A DNA stretch of 64,000 nt. It comes from a virus. The notes beneath the pieces are model-generated. The model saw nothing but the letters and a program-made list of their open reading frames with translations, searched no databases and had not been told where the DNA came from. Below, one piece after another: positions 55,548-62,292 of this stretch. The stretch is taken from the IMG/VR virus record IMGVR_UViG_3300032288_004534, positions 1 through 64,000 of that record. The stretch is one strand, 5' to 3'. Numbering within the stretch: position 1 is the first letter of the stretch; each line of letters starts with the position of its first letter. A program made the translations under genes and the position numbers.

Positions 55548-56125
55548 TATCTGTATACATTCCTAAAAGCTTCTAATATTGAGGGAACATAACTAGCATC
55601 TATGATTGAGATATTTCTTCTCTTATCATTTAATGATATCTCATAATCATATGCATATACAAGTTTACGATTTGCTGCATCATTCTCAAAATATGTAGTT
55701 CGATCTACAACTAAAGTCTTTTCAGGTAATAATATCTTTTCACCATCTGCATTAGTTATCTCATTTCTTTTCTGTGTTATGACTTCATAATGATGAATTT
55801 GCGTCATTGCATTTTCAACACTACCATATTTTTTACGAATGTAATCATTAAATCTATTTGTCTCAAGAGGCCATTGATAATATGGATCCAATATCTCATT
55901 TGGTAATAAAATTAACCAATCTAATGTAGATTCTCTATAAAATTTATATGCAACGTTATCAGGTCTTTCGCCATCTTGTATATCATAGGTATAATATGAA
56001 AGAAAATTACGTCTATAAAAATCACGCAACACGACTCTTTTAGTAATATCCGTTGCGAATACTCTTTCACCTAAAGCAGGAAGCTTATAATTTATTATTG
56101 GGAAATTGCTAAAATATTGTGACAT
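55547..56125 (-). CDS. 53: gp53 baseplate wedge protein
   Basis: A 192-residue protein (T4 gp53 is 196). ITKRVVLRDFYRRNFLSYYT, then DNVAYKFYRESTLDWLILLP and NEILDPYYQWPLE, matches the T4 gp53 core (LysM-like fold; NPQLYWVLLMCNDNYDPYYG region). gp53 clamps gp6-gp7-gp25 around the hub. It sits between gp48 and gp27, a rearranged order compared with T4. Confidence 0.92.
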   Translation of the reverse strand: MSQYFSNFPIINYKLPALGERVFATDITKRVVLRDFYRRNFLSYYTYDIQDGERPDNVAYKFYRESTLDWLILLPNEILDPYYQWPLETNRFNDYIRKKYGSVENAMTQIHHYEVITQKRNEITNADGEKILLPEKTLVVDRTTYFENDAANRKLVYAYDYEISLNDKRRNISIIDASYVPSILEAFRNVYR

Positions 56126-56127
56126 GA

Positions 56128-57255
56128 TTACCTATTATTTTCCTTGATTTGTTCTTTTGTCACTATATCTGTTTCTTTGAAAGTAAGAGATATAACTACT
56201 TCCGATGGTGAAGCTATATTTGGACTATCTAATGATCTAACATATGCTGGATAATTTTGAGGATGATAATTTACACCAAAATCAGTTAGTACAGATTCGC
56301 CTATTTGAAACAATTCATCTTTATTTCTAAATCTGATAACAAATACTTCAGGATATTCAAAAAATGCTCTTGATGTAGCGCCAGCTTCTGCTGTAATACT
56401 ACTCGTAGTCTGACCAAGTTCTGGAAAACCTAATCCTGTAAGCAACCCTCTAGATATACCAGGCAGACCACCCACACCATAACTTGGTGACATATAATAT
56501 TTAAATAATCTAATAATGTCTTTTATATTTCTAGCTTCTCTAGCATTTCTAGGTGTCAAACTATATGTAAAACTATGCGTTCTAAAATTAACACCACTAA
56601 ACAATACAACCTTATGGGGATTTCTAGCAATTCCAGCCATATTAGCTAAAACTGCCGTTGATGCTGGTGTTAATCTAGCTAATGCACCTGCTGCTGCCGA
56701 AGCTGTTGCAGCAGCAACCGTACCACTGCTAACACCCAAATTACCTAATACCGCAGCAAGATTATTTTGTAATCTCTGTAATGCTTGTGAAACACCTTGT
56801 CCTGTAGTTTGACCACCAAAGGCCCGCGCATATTCGGCAGGATTAATAGTCTGCCCCAATTGTCTGGCAAAACTTTCAGCATTAGAACCACCAACATTTG
56901 ATGATGCTGTAGCTACAATTTCTCCTAATGCACCTATTGGCGTTTCATCATAATTTACGCCGTAATTTGTTAGCAATGCGCCTGGCATAGGTAGTGTAAT
57001 TCTATGAACAGTTCGTGCAGCCTCTGTTGTACGATTAGTTAAGAGAGGTCCATCGCTAGCCAAAGATGATGTTCGTGTAACACTTTCAAATTTCAATACA
57101 TTAAATGTGACAAAATGATCAATATTCAGATAATCATTTGGAAAATAAATATTACCTGGTGGCGCTATATTAATAACAGGACCAGCGGGTTGAATAGTTT
57201 GACCTACAGACCCGGCGGCCGCAGCCTCAGCATAAGTTGCTCCCTCAAATGCCAT
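56128..57255 (-). CDS. 48: gp48 baseplate tail-tube cap protein
   Basis: A 375-residue protein (T4 gp48 is 364). HRITLPMPGALLTNYGVNYD, NPHKVVLFSGVNFRTHSFTY, LTPRNAREARNIKDIIRLFK with YYMSPSYG, and FQIGESVLTDFGVNYHPQNY, match gp48. It begins the tail tube on the hub together with gp54. Residues about 110-200 are Ala/Gln-rich and helical. The gene is divergent from gp4; AATAAATA lies 29 bases upstream. Confidence 0.92.
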   Translation of the reverse strand: MAFEGATYAEAAAAGSVGQTIQPAGPVINIAPPGNIYFPNDYLNIDHFVTFNVLKFESVTRTSSLASDGPLLTNRTTEAARTVHRITLPMPGALLTNYGVNYDETPIGALGEIVATASSNVGGSNAESFARQLGQTINPAEYARAFGGQTTGQGVSQALQRLQNNLAAVLGNLGVSSGTVAAATASAAAGALARLTPASTAVLANMAGIARNPHKVVLFSGVNFRTHSFTYSLTPRNAREARNIKDIIRLFKYYMSPSYGVGGLPGISRGLLTGLGFPELGQTTSSITAEAGATSRAFFEYPEVFVIRFRNKDELFQIGESVLTDFGVNYHPQNYPAYVRSLDSPNIASPSEVVISLTFKETDIVTKEQIKENNR

Positions 57256-57283
57256 CTGTGTTTTACCTCACTAATTAGTATTA

Positions 57284-57291
57284 TATTTATT
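57284..57291 (-). promoter_or_regulatory. Putative late promoter, AATAAATA (gp48)
   Basis: It matches 7 of 8 consensus positions in the 52-base divergent gap between gp48 and gp4. I see no similar element pointing toward gp4 in that gap. Confidence 0.5.
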
Positions 57292-57307
57292 GCACTTGGA
57301 ACAAAGT

Positions 57308-57754
57308 ATGGCTTACAAAGGCAAATACAGACCTATCAACCCAAAAAAATATAAAGGTGATCCTACCAATATTGTCTTTCGTTCACTTTGGGAACGAAAG
57401 GTCATGGTCGAATTTGATACGAATGATTCGGTTCTTGAATGGGCATCCGAAGAAACGTTTGTTCCATATAAGTCACCCATAGACAATAAGTGGCATAGAT
57501 ATTTTCCCGATTTCATTATAAAAATGCGTGATAGGGGTGGTAATATAAAAGTCAAAATGATTGAGGTCAAACCCTATAACGAAACAAAACCTCCAGCTAA
57601 ACACGACGGATCAAAAAGACCAACTAGAAAATATCTTACTGAGGTTGCCAAATATGGGATAAATAGCGCAAAGTGGAAAGCTGCCCAAGAATATTGTGCT
57701 GATCGCGGGTGGGATTTTGAGATAATCACAGAAAAGGAATTAGGACTGCGCTGA
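57308..57754 (+). CDS. 4: gp4 head completion protein
   Basis: A 148-residue protein (T4 gp4 is 150). The opening AYKGKYRPINPKKYKGDPTN matches T4 AYSGKF and KYRGDP. FRSLWERKVMVEFDTNDSV, WASEETFVPY, YFPDFIIKM and MIEVKP are the conserved nuclease-like core (E, D, ExK). It acts late in head completion, apparently on the packaged DNA end. The ATG at AYKG was chosen by homology; an upstream ATG gives six extra residues. Confidence 0.92.
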   Translation: MAYKGKYRPINPKKYKGDPTNIVFRSLWERKVMVEFDTNDSVLEWASEETFVPYKSPIDNKWHRYFPDFIIKMRDRGGNIKVKMIEVKPYNETKPPAKHDGSKRPTRKYLTEVAKYGINSAKWKAAQEYCADRGWDFEIITEKELGLR

Positions 57755-58368
57755 TGGTAGCATATGTCTTTGATAACATATTAAAGCAGGGTTCAGGACG
57801 AGGTATACTACAAACAAAAGAGCAGACATCAAGAAATTGGTTTCGCGCTCAGGCCAGCAAAGTTGCTATGAATCCAAATGCTTTAATGGCACAAGACCGA
57901 AGCGCATTTCAATCCGTACCTATGATTGGTCAGATGTATCTTTTTGCATATGATCCAAAGACAAAAGATAAACTACCATATTATGATGCATATCCCCTAG
58001 TAATACCTATTGATTCTGTTAGAACTGGTGGTAGAGCAGGTAAAGAAGGTAGTTTTATGGGTTTGAATATGCATTACCTACCTTTACGCTTGCGCGCAAG
58101 ATTAATGGATGCCCTTTATACTGTGATTAGTGACGAAAAATATGATGAAAGAACCCATCTAGAAATTTCATACAAAATGTTGAAATCAATAACACGGTAT
58201 GAACTCTATAAACCTTGCATCAAGCAATATCTATTTTCTCATGTACGCACTAAATTCTTTAGAATAGATCCAACATCTTGGGACTTAGCCCTTTTCATGC
58301 CTCTTGATAGATTTGTCGGCTCAAGCAGAGAAGGTGTATATAATGATAGCTATAGGAAACTGAAATAA
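57754..58368 (+). CDS. Conserved-type virion protein of unknown role (gp2-like?)
   Basis: A 204-residue basic protein between gp4 and gp54. QSVPMIGQMYLFAYDPKTKD, YYDAYPLVIPIDS, FMGLNMHYLPLRLRARLMDA and FRIDPTSWDLALFMPLDRF are compact motifs that I associate with structural proteins of T4-like and jumbo phages, without a firm name. In T4, gene 2 (DNA end protector) is next to gene 4, so gp2 function is a possible but unproven reading. It overlaps gp4 and gp54 by one base each, implying translational coupling. Confidence 0.7.
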   Translation: MVAYVFDNILKQGSGRGILQTKEQTSRNWFRAQASKVAMNPNALMAQDRSAFQSVPMIGQMYLFAYDPKTKDKLPYYDAYPLVIPIDSVRTGGRAGKEGSFMGLNMHYLPLRLRARLMDALYTVISDEKYDERTHLEISYKMLKSITRYELYKPCIKQYLFSHVRTKFFRIDPTSWDLALFMPLDRFVGSSREGVYNDSYRKLK

Positions 58369-59276
58369 TGGCTAATCGCAGATTTAATGTCTCAGAATTT
58401 ACTGCTGAAGTACATAAACGTGGTATTGCGAAACCGACTCATTTTTCCGTTATGGTAACTCTACCTAGCGCCATACGAGGATTTTTCAATACATCATTCA
58501 TGCCATTTAAGATTGAAAGCGCATCCATTCCTTCACGCAATCTGATGACAATAGATCAAAATTATCATGGACCAGTCAGAAAGATTCCATATCGGGTTAT
58601 GAATTTTCCAATGCGACTAAGGGTTGCTCTTAGCGAAAACATGATAGAGCGCGAAATATTCATGGCTTGGCAAGACCTTGCGATATCTTCTGGTGGTATT
58701 TCCAGTTATCGTAGAGGTGGAGGAAAGGCACCAAAAGCTGGTGGATTTGATTCTACATTCTATGATGAAATGACTGGAATGATAGACATATTACAATTTG
58801 CAGAATCACCAAAATTTCAAATACCTTCTGCATTAGAAGTTGGCGGTAGCTTGATTAGAGGTGATGTTGGAAGCTTGATTAATGATGTAATCGATATTTT
58901 CAATCCACTGAATATTAATGTATTTGATTCTCCTGGTGATAGATCAATATTTCCTCAATATCGCATTCAATTAGTGGAAGCATATCCAATCAATATTGGA
59001 GAAGTTGAAATGGATTGGTCTACTGATGGGCAAGCCAAACTTAATGTAGATATTGAATATTTCATCGCATATGAAAGACATCCCGATGCTCTTCCATTTG
59101 AAAATCTATATGCTTTGGAGTCTTTGATCCGTGGTGTAGCAAATATGTTAGATCAATTTTCTCCGCTTATATCATTGTTTACCAGAAATGGTATATCTGG
59201 TGGTGTACGCGGTATTGTGAATCAGGTCGGAAATAATTTTAGAAATTCATTTTCGACTCAAAGATTTGGTATCTGA
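58368..59276 (+). CDS. 54: gp54 baseplate tail-tube initiator
   Basis: A 302-residue protein (T4 gp54 is 320). FNVSEFTAEVHKRGIAKPTH, then FKIESASIPSRNLMTIDQNY, PYRVMNFPMRLRVALSENM and YPINIGEVEMDWSTDGQAKL with DIEYFIAYE show the tube-like fold shared with gp19. gp54 sits on gp48 and starts tube growth. The gene starts on the TAATG junction with the preceding gene. Confidence 0.93.
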   Translation: MANRRFNVSEFTAEVHKRGIAKPTHFSVMVTLPSAIRGFFNTSFMPFKIESASIPSRNLMTIDQNYHGPVRKIPYRVMNFPMRLRVALSENMIEREIFMAWQDLAISSGGISSYRRGGGKAPKAGGFDSTFYDEMTGMIDILQFAESPKFQIPSALEVGGSLIRGDVGSLINDVIDIFNPLNINVFDSPGDRSIFPQYRIQLVEAYPINIGEVEMDWSTDGQAKLNVDIEYFIAYERHPDALPFENLYALESLIRGVANMLDQFSPLISLFTRNGISGGVRGIVNQVGNNFRNSFSTQRFGI

Positions 59277-59294
59277 ATGTGATAGGAGAACATC

Positions 59295-60002
59295 ATGCCC
59301 TTACCTAAAGTTTCGTCACCTACGTTTTCATTTAAGCTTCCTTCTACAGGAAAAGATGTTGTGTTTAGACCTTTTCTTGTCAAAGAGGAAAAGTCACTTC
59401 TTGTGGCAATGGAATCTAAGGACCTAGATCATATGCAAAGGGCTATGATTGAAGTTCTATCTGAATGTATTATGACAGAAGGTGTCGATGTTAAAAAACT
59501 ACCGATGTTTGATCTCGAATATCTTTTTCTAAAGATTAGATCAAAATCTGTAAGCGAAAAAGTAACATTAAATTATCGACATGTTGATGGGATCAATTAT
59601 GAAGGAAAAGAATGTAGCATTGTCACACCTGTAGAAATTGACCTTGAAGAAGTTGAAGTCAAATTTAGAGATGATCATAAAAATACTATAGAATTGACTG
59701 ATAAACTTGTATTGAAAATGAGATATCCTAGCTTTGTTGATACCGTAGTAGGTGAAATTAATGATGAATTGGATTTGATTGCAAGATGCATAGAAGCTGT
59801 ATATGACGATGATGAAATCTATGAACCTGATAATCTGGAAGAGGCTAAACAATTCATTGGTTCTCTCAACAGTCAACAATTCTTAAAAGTTATGCAATTT
59901 TTTGAAACCATGCCAACATTAGAGCATACCGTGACCTACAAATGTACAGGGTGTGGTCAAGATGACACTATAGTGCTGAGAGGTTTATCTGATTTTTTTT
60001 GA
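59295..60002 (+). CDS. 26: gp26 baseplate hub assembly chaperone
   Basis: A 235-residue protein (T4 gp26 is 208; PF12322 type). FSFKLPSTGKDVVFRPFLVK, EEKSLLVAMES and LPMFDLEYLFLKIRSKSVSE are the typical N-terminal half, and YKCTGCGQDD near the end is a Cys-x-x-Cys pair. It is thought to assist hub assembly together with gp51. The last sense codons are GAT TTT TTT before TGA, with a run of eight T (59993-60000). The next ORF begins in the -1 frame on the overlapping TGATG, which resembles the frameshifted tail assembly chaperone pairs of other phages. Confidence 0.9.
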   Translation: MPLPKVSSPTFSFKLPSTGKDVVFRPFLVKEEKSLLVAMESKDLDHMQRAMIEVLSECIMTEGVDVKKLPMFDLEYLFLKIRSKSVSEKVTLNYRHVDGINYEGKECSIVTPVEIDLEEVEVKFRDDHKNTIELTDKLVLKMRYPSFVDTVVGEINDELDLIARCIEAVYDDDEIYEPDNLEEAKQFIGSLNSQQFLKVMQFFETMPTLEHTVTYKCTGCGQDDTIVLRGLSDFF

Positions 60003-60175
60003 TGGCCCTCTCTCATAATACGCTGTCAAATTACTATACATTGAATTTTTCGCTTATGCAATACCACAAGTATAGCTTGACTGAAATAGAATCTATGATG
60101 CCATGGGAGAGGGAAGTTTACGTGAAGCTTTTGATAGATTACATCGAAACTGAAAAAGCTAAAAGGGAACAGTAA
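60002..60175 (+). CDS. gp51-position small chaperone ORF, -1 frame to gp26
   Basis: A 57-residue [38 protein letters not shown] and [16 protein letters not shown]. It follows gp26 as gene 51 does in T4 but is far shorter than T4 gp51 (249). [16 protein letters not shown] is like the downstream half of frameshifted tail assembly chaperones (MPWxREVYxxLL). It may be made alone from the TGATG overlap or as a gp26 fusion of about 293 residues through the T8 run. No separate ribosome binding site stands out in the gp26 end. Confidence 0.7.
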   Translation: MALSHNTLSNYYTLNFSLMQYHKYSLTEIESMMPWEREVYVKLLIDYIETEKAKREQ

Positions 60176-60176
60176 A

Positions 60177-62285
60177 TTGGCATCACTTACCGAGGCCATA
60201 ATGAGATATAATATGAGCGGCCTCGAAACAAAAGCTGCTAACATAGCTGTATTGCCATTTCTATCATTAGTCACAAACAAAATTAAACCTAATACAAATG
60301 TCATCAGAACTTCTGGTGGTATATCTGATCAGCTTTTATCCCTTCGAAATTATGGTAGAAGGATGTTATCCATATTAAAAGGGATAAATGCTGAAAAAGA
60401 AAGACAGAAAGCTATTCTTCAAAGAATAGAACGTGAAGAAGAAGAAAATAAAATTGAAGCATCTACCAGAGCGGTAGCAACTAAAGGTGAAATACAAAAA
60501 GTAAAACCTGATGAAAATGAAGAAGATGATGGGTCTTCAATATTAAGAAGAATATTTGATGTAATCCGCGGAGCTTTTACTCTTTTACGCCGAATGATTA
60601 CTAGACTAACTACAGGTCTAAGAAGTATTATACCAGCATTAAGTGCAATAGGTACAGCAGTAAGCAGATTTTTACCGGGCCCATTAAGAGCTTTGGTATT
60701 AGGTACTTCATTGGCATTGCAATTTATGACAAGAAGAGGTTCGGCTGCAACAAGATCAACTGAACCTGAAGATATAACTGGTCAAGGTTTTGATAATTTA
60801 CTTAATCCTGAAATTTCTGGTGGTGCGGCAGAGTCATCACAACCGTCTGGTCGAACGCAACCTGCCGCTGCTGCCGCGGCCGGGGCGGCCGCATCCGGAG
60901 CTACTGGAAGAGAAACGACAATTCCAGGAAGACCCTCTAGAGATTTTGCATCAGAGGTAACTGAAGGTGGTGGTCGTAGAAATTCACAAGGGGTTTTGTT
61001 AGACATACCACCTGAAGGTAGAGGTTTATTAGATGCAATTGCTGTACCAGAAAGTGCAGGAAGATATGATGTTATTTACGGAGGACAAACATTATCTGAT
61101 TATGGACTTGACTATTCTAGACATCCTAGAATAGATATTCCAATTCAAAGTGGCCCAAACGTAAGAAATACGTCTAGTGCAGCAGGTAGATATCAATTTA
61201 TCAAAGGCACTTGGGATAAAATATCGACAAAATATGATTTAAATGATTTTAGTCCGGCAAGCCAAGATAGAGCAGCTTGGTATCTAGCACAAGAAGATTA
61301 CAAAAAACGCACTGGACGAGATTTGTATACAGATTTACGATCTGGTAATCTTCAAGAAGTTTCTCGCATGTTAAGTCCGACATGGACATCACTTGCAGGT
61401 GGAATAGAAGCCCAATCATCTGGTGGTGGAACTGCATTTGAAAGAAATTATCAAGCAGGTCTTGCAGCAGGTAGACAGCAAATAGAGACATCTCGAAATG
61501 CTCGAACATCCACAGCAGCACAATCTAGATCACAAACACAATCAACTGGAAATCCATCAGGCACTTCTACTACCCCACAATCCGCTCAACCAACAAATCA
61601 ACGTACATCATCAAATTCTACTGTACCGGGTCAAAATATTATAATATCTGCTAATGAGCAAACTACTATCAACAATCAATCGCAATCAGAAATTGAAACT
61701 AATCGTATTAGAACAAATAATACAGAAATTAATAGAGAAAATTCATCTACAAATAATACCGTTCAAAATATTGAAAACAACAGATCTTCACAAAGATTGG
61801 TGCCAAATGAAAATAGAGTGAACAATAATGAGGGCGCAAATCAAGGTAGAGTAACTAGAGATTTACCCACCACAAATAGTAATATACCAAGAGAATCACA
61901 AGATACTTCTTCAAGATCAGAAGATAATAGACAAGCAGGTAGACAATCATCTGAAGGTAATAGACAATCATCGGAAAACACAAGTCGAGATAGAATAACT
62001 AGAGATTTACCCACCACAAATAGTAATATACCAAGAGAATCACAAGATATTTCAAGTTCAAGCGAAACTCGTAGACAGACAACAGGTAGACAAGCAACAA
62101 CACCTGCAACAGCATCTATAGAACCTTCAAGATCATATGGTAGAACACCATTTAATCAAGGGGTGCCAATACCTTCCAATGTTGTAGCATCAGCATCCCC
62201 TCGAGGTTTAAATGAGTTAGCAACCGGCCGCACACCATCAGGTGGTGTGCAATTTATACTTTTACCTATAGTATTTGAGGCATAG
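60177..62285 (+). CDS. Tail hub/tape-measure-like protein with lambda-R-type transglycosylase domain
   Basis: A 702-residue protein. N-terminal part (1-120) is helical and charged; 125-185 is basic and hydrophobic with membrane-like stretches ([16 protein letters not shown]). About 282-406 is a lambda endolysin R-like (GH104-type) domain: PES with Glu292 as likely catalytic acid, [45 protein letters not shown] and [11 protein letters not shown]. About 440-660 is Gln/Asn/Ser/Arg-rich and disordered, with one 18-residue duplication. It likely opens peptidoglycan during DNA entry. Start: TTG one base after the upstream stop with AGGGA 8-9 bases before it; an ATG eight codons later is the alternative. 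Confidence 0.8.
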   Translation: MASLTEAIMRYNMSGLETKAANIAVLPFLSLVTNKIKPNTNVIRTSGGISDQLLSLRNYGRRMLSILKGINAEKERQKAILQRIEREEEENKIEASTRAVATKGEIQKVKPDENEEDDGSSILRRIFDVIRGAFTLLRRMITRLTTGLRSIIPALSAIGTAVSRFLPGPLRALVLGTSLALQFMTRRGSAATRSTEPEDITGQGFDNLLNPEISGGAAESSQPSGRTQPAAAAAAGAAASGATGRETTIPGRPSRDFASEVTEGGGRRNSQGVLLDIPPEGRGLLDAIAVPESAGRYDVIYGGQTLSDYGLDYSRHPRIDIPIQSGPNVRNTSSAAGRYQFIKGTWDKISTKYDLNDFSPASQDRAAWYLAQEDYKKRTGRDLYTDLRSGNLQEVSRMLSPTWTSLAGGIEAQSSGGGTAFERNYQAGLAAGRQQIETSRNARTSTAAQSRSQTQSTGNPSGTSTTPQSAQPTNQRTSSNSTVPGQNIIISANEQTTINNQSQSEIETNRIRTNNTEINRENSSTNNTVQNIENNRSSQRLVPNENRVNNNEGANQGRVTRDLPTTNSNIPRESQDTSSRSEDNRQAGRQSSEGNRQSSENTSRDRITRDLPTTNSNIPRESQDISSSSETRRQTTGRQATTPATASIEPSRSYGRTPFNQGVPIPSNVVASASPRGLNELATGRTPSGGVQFILLPIVFEA
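61852..62049 (+). repeat. Pair of identical 54-bp direct repeats
   Basis: Copies at 61852-61905 and 61996-62049 are identical and encode the segment [17 protein letters not shown] in the disordered region of the transglycosylase-domain protein. The offset (144 bases) keeps frame. Confidence 0.95.
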
Positions 62286-62292
62286 CATATAG

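Noticed and set aside
57256-57307. Late promoter pointing toward gp4 in the divergent gap
   Set aside because: Only the minus-strand AATAAATA was found; TATATTTATT on the plus strand is its complement and not a TAAATA element.
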